A DNA stretch of 64,000 nt from Lagopus muta (lineage: Eukaryota; Chordata; Aves; Galliformes; Phasianidae), in contig NC_064435.1 of the NCBI RefSeq assembly GCF_023343835.1, positions 56,520,134 through 56,584,133 of the forward strand. Direction: 5' to 3'. The notes under the pieces are model-generated. The model saw nothing but the letters and a program-made list of their open reading frames with translations. It searched no databases and was not told the origin of the DNA. Position numbers and translations under genes: made by a program. Shown here piece by piece: positions 12,700 through 27,000 of the stretch. Every line of letters begins with the position of its first letter. Position 1 is the first letter of the stretch.

Positions 12700-15600
12700 C
12701 TACAAAGAAAAGCAGAAGAGATTACTTTCCTACACCAAGGCACAGTAAACAGTTCTATCCCTGATTTTAGGGAGAAATACAAAAGGTTTCAGTAGACAGT
12801 AAGTTTTGGAATGAAGGAAAAAAATTCAAAAATATAACTGATAATCTTTCATTGATTACCACAAACCAAGGTACTTACTTAGAGATTTCTTACAGAAATC
12901 AAATTTGCATCATACAAGCATCAAAAAAACTCAAAGCATCAAAAAATTGCAAAACAGAAGGTAGCACTGCCACCCTAAAGCAGATGTTGTTTCTTGAAGA
13001 CTTTTTAAGCCTTTAAAGTCTGAGGTTCAAAAAAAGAGATAATCCTTTCAATGTGAGAAATAAACTTAAGTTCAAACTAAAGTCTCAACTTCCATGAATG
13101 CAGCAATCCTTGCAAAAACACACAACGAAATCACCCTTCAGGCAGCCAACACAGACAATTACTCTATTTGCCAGCTATAATGGAAAGGCGACTTTCTCTA
13201 TGGCTGCAAGCATCAATTCCCAAAAAGGTATTATTTTAATACATTGTTCTGCCCTCCAAATAATTCTTCCTGTTAAAAATTTCTTGAAAAATATTTCCTT
13301 AGAACACTACACAGTTGCATCACTTTCTAAGGCTAAAATCAGGATGCCAATTCTGGGGCACTTGAAAAGTGAAGGTTTTATTTATGTGCCTGAAAAGCAC
13401 GCAGCTTGCTTATTATTGTTACCATCAGTTGTTACCTATTCTCAGCAATTCTGAATCATTAAGTGAATCAGCCTGTCTTAATTACGTTGTAAATATGCAT
13501 TATTTCCAGAAGCATCATTTGTTCCAAAAGCATAACCAACACAACATCGCACATTCCATGTCAAGAAATTATTTGGAATGCTTTATTTCTCAGTACTATA
13601 TAGCTGTGTTTCTGTTGCTTTAACAATTTCTTCAGTGTTATTGTACTTCAAACAAACAACACAGAGCAGTTGGCAAAACCTTAAATGAGATACAGAGCTT
13701 CCTTAAGCTTGTTAATACAGACTAAACTGAGAATATACAATTCAAACTAAATTTGATGATCATTTAATAACTTATATTAGGTATAATTACCACTTGACAC
13801 ACAGTAGTCTCAAGTGAATCCTAGGGAAAAATATGTACTGTAAGAGACCCACCTCCCTACTGAGATGGTATCAGCAGTGTTCAAGTCACTGTTAGTGGAC
13901 CGAGCTTCTGCTCTTACCTTTATAAAATCTGGTGGATATTTTACACAGTGGCTCTGTGTTTACAATTGCTACTGAGATAAAGGAGAAGGCTCAGAAGATG
14001 CAGTATATTCTGAGGACATGGCTTAGAGACGGGAATGGTAGGTCAGGTTGATCCTTGCACTTGATAATCTCAAAGGTCTTTTGCAACTGGATGGTTCTGC
14101 AATTCTAAGAATTACTATTTTCTAATCTGACACTTTACATTTCAAAGGCCAAACGTGAAAAGTAAAGCAGGGTGACCCTGACCATTGGTAGCTCTTCTTT
14201 CTCCATGTGTTCACGTAATTCAATAACTTGTTTTCAGAACAAATATCCAGCCATACCAAAGAAAGCTTGCTTTCTTTCTTAGAATATCAGATGAACTTCA
14301 AATAAATTCAAAATAGCGTCATACTCTGCTCTTGTCACTGATTTTATTTGGCCTTCACTTGTTTTAAGAATTTTAGAGATTTATGTTAAAAGCTAAATTG
14401 AATTCTACCCACAGCTATGTGTCAACATGAGCAAGCTCTCAGCATAAAATGAGGCATTTAAAAAAAGACTCATATTTATTTTTTTCCTAAAAGCAAATAT
14501 TCAGAATAACTTATGTTGCAAATACAAAGGACAGAATTGTCTTAAGAAATATTACCTCAGCTAGAATTCCTTCTACTATAACATACAGTATTCTTATTAA
14601 CAGCAAGAGGAGAAGGATTTGTAGTTCTTTTGAAAACACCTAATTCAAAATAGTTTGGTACAAACTGAGGGAAAAATAAGCGACTGAACATCACAGTCAC
14701 CATGTAAACAAGGGAAAAAACTGCTACAAATAATTAGAAAGAAAAGACTGGATGGAAACTTTAATTCAAGCTCAATTCTAGTTAATCTTCTCAACAGATA
14801 CACATTGGTTACTACATTTTAAGATAAAGTTTGCACTCTTCATTGCACAGGAAAGCTGCTTGACATAAACAGTGGTTTATGTTAATGCCTATGAACAAAC
14901 CACTATGCTATCAAGCAGTGCCTCATTCCACCTTTATGCAGGATTAGGAGAAGAGCAGTTTTATTAATTGCTTTACTCTTTTCAAAGTAAATGTCAAAAC
15001 TGAAATAAAATGTTGAACAAAATTATTTTATAGTAGGACTCGCAGGAATTTTGGTTCTTCCGAAATTTCAAAGCAGCTGAAGTGCATTTAGAAACATGCG
15101 CCTCCACTACTGCAAAGTCTACACAACTGCATTTGATCTTTCTTCAAAACCATTCTTTTAGGAATTTTATACAGGAAAACAAAAGAGAAGTCCTCTATAA
15201 TACAGTTTTTTAATCCAGCTGATCCCCTTTGCATGACTCAAGAGCTAAATTCTGACTGAACGCAGGCTGTATTTTCTGACAGTGTGCACTGGCGTTTCAG
15301 TGTTCTTCAAAAGTTTCTAACTTTCATTGCACATACATGCTGCAACATAACAGTATTTCCCCAAGGTTCAAGATTTATTGCTTGCAAGGAGAAAGAAAGG
15401 CACTTGCACATCTGCAGTGCCTTGTTGGTCCAATGCTTCCAAGCACTGCTAGTCAGACACAGCACGTTTGTTGTGTCAAAAGCATTGCAATCATCAGCAA
15501 ACACGCATAATGGGTCTATCATGCATTCTATTCTCTAAACCAAAATTTTTTAAATAATATCTTATTTAGAACATATATACATAATCCTATTTAGACATGA

Positions 15601-17987
15601 ACATTTCCAGAAATGAGAAGTATTTCTGACTGACCTTTACAATGCCTTTAAAGGCAGCTGTTTCCCAGGATAAGCCAACTGTCCCAATAAGAGGTATGTG
15701 CTTTGCGTTATCCTTTAAGCTTACAACTGTGAGCTTCAAATATCCATTTTCAATGTCACCTGAAAATATTAACATACATAACATTATACTTCCACAAATA
15801 AAACCAAATCAAACACGCTACAAATATTTTTTCTTCTCTTTCTACTTCCCTCTGTACCTTTAGTTGCCACCTCCTCACCTATAAAGCAACTCAGACATAC
15901 ACCACCAGCTAACTACCCAGCACATCACAGAGAATTTAAGTCACAATTCAGAGCTTTGATGCCATGATCCAAAGCAGAAACAGCAGCTAAAAAAAATTTT
16001 GAGTATACAGATCTGATGGCTACCTAAAGGAGTTATGCAAGATGCAAGGAATACACTTCATGTTTAATGTCAGTCATGTGCAGCAAGTGCCTCCATCACT
16101 GCCTGCCCCAGAAGTCAAGGTTAACGTGTAATACATGAAATAAGCGATTAAATATCTTCCCTTCATTTTTGTTTACTATTATTATTTCTCTGCTTCCTGA
16201 AAAGCAGGAAACACTGCTACCAAACACAGCAGTCCATGTGTGGCCTCATTAGAGCAGAGAAGAGGGAAAGGGTCACTTCCCTCCACCTGCTGGCAGTGTT
16301 TTGATCAATGCAACCTAGGATACCATTAGCCTTCTTAGCAAGAAAGGCATATTGCTGCCTTATGTTCAGCTTGGTGCCCACAAGGACCCTCAGATTATTT
16401 TCTGTAAAACTGCTTGGTGGCATCCAGTAAGTACTGATGCCTTGAATCACGTGCAGAGCTTCACATGTCTTGAGTCTAAATGTCATGTGTTGAGGTTCTT
16501 CTGGATGGCAGCAAAACGATCAGAGAAAGAATCTGTCACTCCACCCTAGTTTTCTGCCATTAGCAAGCTTCTAAAGAAACACTAGATCATTTTTAAAGAT
16601 ATTAAATAAGACTGGAACCCATACTGATCACTGTGTTGCTCCACTACTGACTCCCAACTAGACTTTGTGCTGAGGACTACCATGCTGCGGGCCTGACTAT
16701 TTAGCCAGCGCATGTCTCCAGGCAAAATGCATCACTCCTGGCAAGACATCCATTATCCTTGTAGTGAAGTCCCATTAGAAAACCCAAAGAGGAAAAACAA
16801 GCAGAATTCCCATCCAGGTTCCAGTTCAACATGAAAAAAAAACCTGCTAAGTATACCTGGTACCTACCCAAGTGATTCAGTTCCCAACTTCAGTAAATCA
16901 AATCCAATGACAAGATTTCATTCAAGATAAATATTCAGGCTCTACAGAGTGAACATTAAAAGCCCACACTTAAAGATGAGCTTTTATAAAGGAAATGTAA
17001 AATAACATCAGTCAACAAGCATTTTTTCGAAGGGCTATTCAGTTATCCACAATTCAGATTTGAACAGAAGCAGCCATTCTTCTCACTTATTCAAAACAAA
17101 AGAAAATTTTAATGGAATAAAGACAGACTGAAAAAAATGCACCACTAATAAATTAATGAAGCCCAGGATATCGCCACTGTTGCACAACATTTATAACCTG
17201 AAGTAGTGCATAGGCCAATTGGTAAGGCGTAACTTAGTAATTCCCTGTTGCAGACACATCTCAACCACAAATCAAGATGGAAAGAGGCAGAACAGAACAG
17301 GAATCTGAAGGCTGACACATATGGGTCATTTCTTTCAATTTTAAAACTTTTTTTTTTTTTTTTTTTAAGGTATAAAAGTTCCACCCCTATGCTCATAGCC
17401 GTAAGAAAGCAAATGTACTTAACACTTTGACTACTTGATAACTTCTAATAGTACATCACCTTCCTCATCCCAGTCAGATAAGAAAGGAAACAAAAGGCAG
17501 AGCAAGGAATATCAAACATATCCAGGGGAATATGGAGAAGACAAGCTGACAGGGCTCTCTTAAAACTGATCTATCATTTGTTTCATTGGCCCCCTCATAA
17601 TAGTCACAGTTTAGATTATGCAAGACAGGTATAGCAGCTGAGCAGTCTTTTAGTCAGTACAGGTTATAGGGCATAAGTATTTCCAAATCAAGGGAATACC
17701 AACATAGAGAACATATGTCATGTAGTCAAACCTCAGGGAAAGAAAGAAATAACTCAATAGTTCATAGGCACTTATGAGTGCCTACGTGGCCAAGTGAGTT
17801 TGTTAAGCAGGTCTTAACTGTAAATGATGACAATGTTATTTTCATAGACAATGCTGTGTTTCACCAATTCTGGTGGCCACAACATGCCTTACAGTGCTGA
17901 AATAACTTAAATTCACAAATCAATCCTCAAGGTCAAGTGAAAAAATTCCAAACACACAATGCAATATTTTACAAACAAATCTTACAA

Positions 17988-18020
<33 letters not shown>

Positions 18021-21000
18021 CACCTTATTACATTTTCAAGGCACAACACATCAAGTGACAATGAGCATTAATAAACTACAAAACCGAAGCTCAGGCCACC
18101 ATAGGGCTACAAAGCTATCCTTGAAGAGTTGAAGAGCTAGGTAAATACATTTCAAGAATGTTTATTTAAAAGCTAGATGCACTATTCATGATTTTTGCAT
18201 GAGTCAGATGTAAAAATTTGTCACAGGTTTCTGAAAACAAGGAAAGTTTTCTAATACATTCAATTTGAAATCTTTTAGCATATTCCTCCTACAGTACCTG
18301 TCAACAGTAATGTGTTAGTGATTCTGTTTAAACATAAGGAAACAAAATAAAATGGTAAACAACAGCCAAAACAGGGTGCTGAAAAAGCTAGCTACTGCAG
18401 CACAAGTATGAACTAAAAAAATAACAAAAACAAAACAAAACCTGAAATCACACTTAGTACATCCACATGGTTCACTGAAGTGCAATATAACTTTTTTAAT
18501 TTAATGCTATGAATTTTGCAGAAAGAATTGGACACAGAGAAGCAAGAATGAACACAGCATTATTGGATACTAATGAAAAGCTGATAAATAAAGCAATTAG
18601 AACAAATAAAACAGTTATTCTGCAGTACCCAGAAGTTATTCTGCTGGTAACGCAGCAGTGTCTACAGCTTCACAATGTAAAAAAGGTAACTAAGTAAAAC
18701 TTCAGTATGACATCTGAAAAATGTTCTGTGCTTCAGGTTGTAAAAACTGCCTCTAGCACATCATATTCATAATTTTAAGATAAGTCTGGATGGGTAGAGA
18801 ATTTTAAGATAACACAAGACTTCTCACTATGTTGGAATCCTCCATTCTTCAGAATCACCCCATGGAAATAGAAATGACTGTTGTTAAACAGAACCAAAAA
18901 ACAAAGTTCAAACCATGAAATACAGGCTTGGACTCACCTATACTTTCTGAAGCACCACCTTAACTAGAAAGAGCAAAAAGAAAGACAACAAATCACTGTG
19001 AAGCTATGTTACAGCAGAGAGCCATAAACCGCCTCACTATATTATTTTCAAACAGAAACTAAGGAGGAAACCAAGCATTTTCCAAAAGGAATTACTGTAC
19101 AACTACATGGAAGATGACAGATGAGCTTATTTGCCTGCAGAACCACAGCTTCAGCTGGCTGATATCCTCTGAGAGCAGAATGGAGTGACTTCCTCATGCA
19201 TTCAAAGGACACAAAGTCAAAACAGACAAGAAAATACTAGTGATCATAAAACATTCTCTAACTATCAAAGTTAGATGGCATCAGAAACTCAGCTCCTTTC
19301 TTTATAGCTTCTTATAACTTCTAAGTAGCAAAAAAGTAATACCAATAAAGTAGATGTGCCACATATTGCTTTATCTTTTGCAGCTGGACAGCTAGGAGCC
19401 GCGGATTTTCATTTTAGACAATAAAACATGGCATTTACTTCAGAAACAAGCAGGGAAAAAAAAAATAGAAAAACAGCCACCCACATTCCCTGGCCAATTC
19501 ACATCAAAAAAAAAAAAAAAAAAAAATCTTCTAAAGGTATAAAGAGGATTCCTGTAGCATCTCAGTAGAGATTTCTATTGCTACGTGGATAAAAATTCAC
19601 TGAAGTTTAATCTCCCTCATGTTTCTTTATTTCAAGCTTGGACCTTTTAGGGAATCTGAAAATGTGTATGTTTCAAACGTTTCAAATTCAAAGGACTACA
19701 ACAGTGCATGCTACACAAAAGCCTGCAGTCTACATTTGAGTTCTTCCAACACTGCAGAACAGTCAAGCCTGATAACAGTGCCCTCTGCTGTCTTCTTTAA
19801 ACACAGTATTTTCAGAAATCAACAGAAGGCATGTTGGTATCCTTATTAGAAAAACAGTAAGAAGTAATAATTAATTCATAGTGTCTTATTCTTTAAGATC
19901 TGAGATTTATGAAAAACGATTTCAAGCTTGACTAAGTAATTATCTTCTGCATTTTAAACCAACACATTTGCTTTGTGGGCTAGGGAAAGGATGAGATTAG
20001 GCAGGACCTTCTATTTAAAAAGAAAAAAATGGCAGAAAAACAGAATTTTATGCAACAAACGAGCGAGTATTTATATTTTCTGCAGTTTCACTGTTCATGC
20101 ATTTGTCAATGGAGAGTTCAGTGGGCATATTAAATCGTTAATGCTTAGCTTTAACACGTTACAATATTTACTTACAAACATGCATATATAAAAATACTCA
20201 GTAGTAACTGTCTCCAAGAAAAACACATCTCTGGCCAGCTTCACAGAATCTGTTGGCATTGTTGTAACTGAATAATATGCAGGATGAAAAAATAAACAGA
20301 AAGGGCTCTGTCACCAGATTAACTTATATTGTGAATGAAAGATGCCAGCAGAAGAGATCTTTGCTGGTAAAACTTACTCAGGAATGTAACAGTCACTCCA
20401 GGAGGATTCTTAGAGAACCACTTGATCCCAGAGACTCCTGCTGCTGTCAAACAGCTGTGCAGCTGTAGGCAGGGCAGTGTTAAAGCCAAGCCAAAAGAAA
20501 GATTATCCATGTGGTTTTGCAAAACCTTAGTGAATTATTAATTTGGGTTGAATATAAACAACCCTATTAAAAGAAAAAAAAAAAAAAAGAATTAAAAAAT
20601 ACAATATAGTTAAAAATAATCAAGGAAAATTTTTAATACACACACACACACAAAAAAGAATGGCAGAACGGGCAACCTTAAACTGACCTACATAAAAGCT
20701 GTAAATCTTTAAGTCTGAAGAATATCTTATAAATACATTTACACATGCATCCTTCCATGTACCTACAGTTTGCTTGAGAAGAATTCTACAGAAGCATGTC
20801 TCCAGACTGTCTGAGAAGAACCTCACTGTCACAGAATCACAGAATCATAGGGGTGCTCCAGAGATCGAGTCCAACCCCGCTGCCAAAGCAGGTTCCCTAC
20901 ACCAGGTTGCACAAGTAGGTCCATTATAAGAGTAGGCAAGAACATCAACCTGAGCAAAAAGCTGTGCCACTGCACTGAACCAAATGAAAGCATCCCGATC

Positions 21001-24000
21001 ATCTACAGAACGTACAGCTCAGGCCCAACATATGTTAATGTAATAGCAGACAGACTTCACACAGAGCAAGCTTACAAAACCATATGAAACACCATGCAAA
21101 TATAAAGAAATAATGCAACAAAAAATTACAGTTCGCTCTAAAAATTAATATCAGTTTCTTCCCTCACCAGAGGTAAACTGAATACAAGAGGGAAAACATA
21201 GCAGTAGAGATAATTTTATAAACAGACATTACTGTTCTGTGAATTCAACCTTTTCTGCAGAAGAGACTCTTGAATGTTCCACACATGTAAGTATGCTTTC
21301 CACCGTGCATATCAAGATGTAGGTCGTAGTCATGCAGTCCATATTCCGGGTCAATATCATCCAGCACAGGTTTATCAGGTTGAAGAACATACTGACTGTT
21401 AAGTCAAAAAGAAAAAAAAAAGCAACTGAGTTAAGCAACAGGGAAGAATTTAATACAAAGAGATACAATATATAGCCTACACTGAGAGGATAATTTTGGA
21501 GAAGTTATGAGAAAAAAAAAAAAATTTGGAAGATACCTATTTGTTTTTTTTTTTTGCCAGTACTTTTGAAAGTCAAACATCTCCAGTTCATCATGTTTCT
21601 TTAACAGTTTATTAGTAAACTGTCCAGTCTAGCCAAAGGCAGAAAATACAAGAGTCGACTTTAAAAGAGACATCTGCAACACTCCTAAATACAGACTTGT
21701 TCACATAAGATGAAAAATGCATCGTTTTAATTACAAATCTAAAAGCCAGTGAGAGACAGACTTCTCCAGAATATCAGTTATTGTCTGTGACTACTAAACT
21801 ATTGCACACAAATGATCAGTAGAGCCCAAATTCCTGAGCAAATCCTACATAGTGTCCTTTTGCTGTTCAGAGAGATCATATTAAGTCTTACCTTAAATGA
21901 AAAAAAAAAAAAAAAAGTCATACCAAGTTGTAGCAGGCATGCAAGACTACCACTAGCATGTACAACTCTGTCTGAGCCGCAAGTTGAGCAGGTGGGAGGA
22001 GGGGAAAACAAATCTCTAAAATAATCTGCAACAGCTAAAAATGTTCTTACCATTTCAAACCATTTCTAGATATTATTTACACAGGAAGAAAACACTTAAT
22101 AGGAAATTCAGTCACCTTTACGACCAGACTGAAAGGCACCTTACCAATATACTATACTATACTTTAAAATTATTTTCCCACACCCTAAAATGTCTTCTTT
22201 TAGGTCTCCTGAGAGGAGGAAATGAAAGGCCTGCATGTGAAAAGGGAGAAAGTATTTGGAGAAAGAGAATAATTCTAACTTTTTCAAAATAGCAAATACT
22301 TGTATGACTGAATTATTTCCTTAACAGCATAACAATGGCAACATTTCAGTAGAAAAATACTTCTGTACCTTTGTATATAGTCACCCTAACTTGTTTCTAT
22401 TGAACAAGAATGGTCAATTACTGCCTAAATACAAACTCTTATCAGCAACCAATTCTAATTGGAAAACTAAAAGTTTTACTCATAAGGTTATCTTTATTGC
22501 CCACAAAGAAGGGGAAAAAGAAAACAAAAAAAAACAAACTTACACTTTTGCAGAACCCAAAGCACTTCTCTCAAGAAGTTGATGATAATGAAGACTCACC
22601 ATAACAAAAGCAATTTCATTACTTTCCTGCAAAGATAATTAAAGTAGGTGCATTTTCATCTGGAAACACTCTTTTTTACAAGGTCTTCCTGAGCATTAAA
22701 ATTCATTGATAAATGCTGCTGCTTATTACCCTGCCTGTTATTGTAATAATGGCACCATTTAACACATGAACAAATACTCCTATAACTGCTACTCTTTTCA
22801 TAAGAGTACAGAATGTATGTAAAAGATCACTGCACTCCTGCTTCATGGGGAAAAGCAAGGAAACTAGCTCTGCCAAGGCAAAACTTAGCATCAACAATTT
22901 GTGAATCTTACCTCTCTAGCACCTACTTACCACTTCAAGGAGGATACCTAAGAAGAATTAAATAGACCTTACTCTCAGCTACTGAATACCTAAGCATCAA
23001 GCTTTACATCCATAAGGAACTATTTGCAAAGAGGGTAAACATCAGTGTTTACGGAGCTATTCAACAGAAAAACTGAATTTCAAAGTAAAACCCTAGATGT
23101 CTTCACTAGATTGTATACTACTGGAAAAATGGTAAGACATACATTCGATAGGCTGAATAGCTCAAAGAAAAATTAAAGTTTGTGTTGAGAACTAAACAGA
23201 GCCAAAGATATATATTTTACTTGCAGAATTAGAGAACACAAAGATTCTACCTCTCACTTTATTAAGAAAAATGCATTTTTAAGTCACATATTTGCATACA
23301 CATCAGTGGTAAAAGTGTTCACTGTCAGCATTCTATTATACTCCTAAAAAGCAGTCCACTATTGTTTTCATCTCTCTGGGTCACCAAATAGAAAATTACA
23401 CCCCCAATCACAAATTTTTTTAGCTATACTCATACTTTTGTAGTGTAAAATTAAAACTATAGAAGATATAATAAGATAGATTCATTAGTCACGGCATCTC
23501 CCCATCTTCCTCTTTCCAAATACCAGAAAGCCCACATAACCTGTTTTTGGTAGTCAAGACAACTAGCATCAACCATTTCTGTTCTGTTGCCAAGCTATGT
23601 CTAAAAACCAAGATGTCGGGCATCTATGACTATTACATTAATCTACAACTAACTGCCTATGGTTACTCTGCCCACATAGCAAGCAAGAGCAGCTGCTCAA
23701 AGATTAAGCAGGAAAAATGTATTAGAACGTGACAATCAATTGTTAACACATTTGTGGAACTTATATCTAAACCATTTCCAGGTGCTGAAGTTCTTCTTCC
23801 AAGCACAGGAAGAGCTAACATATCAACACAACCGTAGGGACAACAACACAGAGGCACCAATCTACTAAATAACATCTGAATATCAAAGGAAATTGTTGTT
23901 TAGTTATTTGAGCTTTTCAAAGATTAAGAAAGTCAGTATCAGGCTTGCAGATGTCAGCCAGCCCCAAGATTTCTAGGAAACTGACTCCTTTAAGTAATAG

Positions 24001-27000
24001 CGAAGCATTCTTTCTGTGGTTTTAAACAGTACCTCTCTGGTAATTGTGTGTATTTGAGATAGCAAGAGTTCCCAGCTGAAAATAAAAATAGTTCTGAGTT
24101 ACTGTTCATAGCCTCCCTGAGCAAAGCTCCTTGCCAGTGCTAAAGAGTGTAATTAAATCTACCTCATAGCCATGGCAGGGGGAACAAGGAATGGCTGCCG
24201 CTCCTGAACTCAACCCAAGAGCAGAATGTTTGAACCAGACTTTCACAGAATCTTGCTTTAAACCACTTCAGGAAGACACCTGGGTCCCAACATAGCTATC
24301 CAGTGCGAAGATGCAGATTCCTTCTAAGCAGATATCTGCTTTAGAGGTTTTACCCTGCTCTCTAAAAGATGCTCATCTCTACGTACAGTTCACGGAGACT
24401 AACCCCTTAATGTAGATACTTTAGTTAGACACTGAATATCACAGAGCATCCCCACAAGAGCACTACTTACAGCCTTACCACTGCTAAGAATAGGATACAA
24501 TTACTTGGTGATGTAGACCAAGGGAAGCAATTGGCTTCCAAGGTGCTTTGTAGGAAAGTATTGCCTTAAATTGAAAGGAACAGGTCAAGTAGTGAGTACA
24601 GGGGCTGCGAAGCACTGTCATCCTCAAAACTCTGCTATTTAAAATGTCTTTGAGTAATCAAAAATTGACATACAATGACTGCAAAATAAATACAACGGAA
24701 CACAGAAATAATGTCTTTACAGTATCTAATACATTGATATAAAACAGTTCTTAACTTAGAGGCTTTTTTGTTTGGGAAGTACAGATACACTTGTGACTGC
24801 TTTTTAGAGTACAGTAAATGATCAAATGACTGTTTCTACCTGTATTTTCCTGCTTTTAGTTTAGACAAGAGCTCTAAAATCCAAAGTAAGTAAATAAATA
24901 AATAAACAGAAAAGATGCAATAAAACTAAAAAGCAAAATGTTTCCTTACCTTCCACAGTCCAACAACAAGTCCTGGATTCAAACTGAAGAGTTGGACAAG
25001 GTTATCAGATGCAACTGCTACACTGCTTTCAGTCAGGTGAGAGAGAGAATACTCAGCAATTAAGGAACGTCGACGAGGACTGTGATAAGAACACACAGAA
25101 TATAGTAACAAGATTACAGACATAATACAGATAGACTTTCTAGGAAAGAAACAAATTAGGATCGCTCCTACAGCGTCATTATCAACAAGTAACAACAATA
25201 AAAATGTCAAAAATCCTATGCTAAAACTCACCCATTCTTGCTGGAAGCAGCGCTTTGGCCAGGAAGCAGTGGTATAACTCCAAATAATTTTAGAGTTGAC
25301 AGAACGTCTAAGCATGGCCAACCTGTACCATACCAAAATATACTAACAGACGTGTGCTTAAATGATAGGTGTGCCTTCTCCATCACGTGTTCCTTTCCAT
25401 TTTTGTCCTTTAGAACAATTATCCAACTCAAGCCAGAGGCTCTGTTATTCAGGGATGGAGAAAGAACAGGAGTGTTTAGAAAAACAAACAAAGCATTCAC
25501 AAAGGTTCTCAAAGTAACTATGCTTACAATAATATTTCTAAATTTGAATTAATTGCTATTCATTTAAATCATTCATAGGCTATAGTTGTACCTTCACAAC
25601 ACAACGTGCATTTTATAGATCTATTTTCACATTTCCTCAGCTTTGCAAAGCCATTAACATTCTGTACATTTTTCTTGAGTAAACGTCTTTTGTGACAAGG
25701 CATTGCTTACTTTATAGCTTTTTGGTTTTCACATGGAAGACCTGTACATGGATCTACAGGTTTAACAAGTTGCATTACTCTAGTTTTGACAGCAGCTATT
25801 TGTTTCAAGATGTATTCTTTCTTCCAGTATCCAGGCTTTCTATCCTCTACAACAGCACAGCTCGAAGGAACAGTTTCCATCCGTAAAAACTCATTTTTCC
25901 AGATTCTCCGTTTTGCTGGAAAACAACTGAAATAGATTTTCAGCCAGATTCCACTGGAAAAAAAAGAACACAGAGGAAGTTACTTAATTATAAGCAGTAA
26001 CCATCAAGTCACTTCAGCAATACAATAGAAAGTCCATTTACACAGGCAGATCTCGGTTATCACTGAGCATAATGTTGGTAGAAAATATGAAGTCCCAGAG
26101 TATCAGCAAATGGGGCTTAATCTAAATCTAAGTTTAAAGAGGACATGAATGTGTAGCCTCCCATATACTGGTTATTGCAAAGGCACAGGTTTGACAGTTT
26201 TCCATATGATGATCTCTGAATAGCTCATATCAAGTGTAAATCTCAATGCTAAAAGATGGTAGATGTCAGTAAGCATGCCTTATGAGCTTATGAGGCCATC
26301 TCAGAGGATACAGACTCTTTGAATATACTTTTTCTTCTACAGTATAAGTGAGATCTACTTAGAACTTCCTGCTCTTCCACAGCAAAAAAAAAAAAAGTTA
26401 CCCAATACATTCATAAAATTTGCCAGCAAGGTTGATAAATATCACAAATACATTAAGAGAAAACGTTAGGATAGTGCTCTAAAAAGTAGAATCTTTATCT
26501 TGGACTTTCCACTGTGCTTTGCCTTTCAATAACACAATAGATAAGCGATTTTTAAGTCTTCCTTTGCTTTATACTGCTACTTTCTTCCTTTAAAGTCACT
26601 GAGCAGATATTAAAAAATAATACATTCAGATTTGAGAAAAAGTTATCAACAGGAATGAAAGAAAAAAGTCTTGTCTGTCTTCCTGAGAAGGTAGAATCCA
26701 AAGACAACATAGGCATACCATGACTTAAATGAAAACTGTATAAGTTTAAGTAGTTGCTTTTGAAAATTCCACCCCCAAACAATGATGCATTCTCCTCAAA
26801 GAAAAATAACCAGTGAAAAAAAGTTACTGAAGAAATACAATCCAGACTGCTCAAAGCTTTTCACTTATATATGATGGAAATACCAATGACAAGTCAAACC
26901 CGTCTGCATTTTTTTTTTCCCCAAGAGCTCTGGATACCAAGATCAAAGAATTACCCAAGAGGAATGACAGATTCACCTCTTTTCTGTTAGGAAAGGCAAG

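Noticed and set aside
20319-20522. Minus-strand frame in FBXO15 intron 8 with an acceptor-like site
   Set aside because: FBXO15 exons 8 and 9 already join in frame around it, and it resembles nothing in the family.
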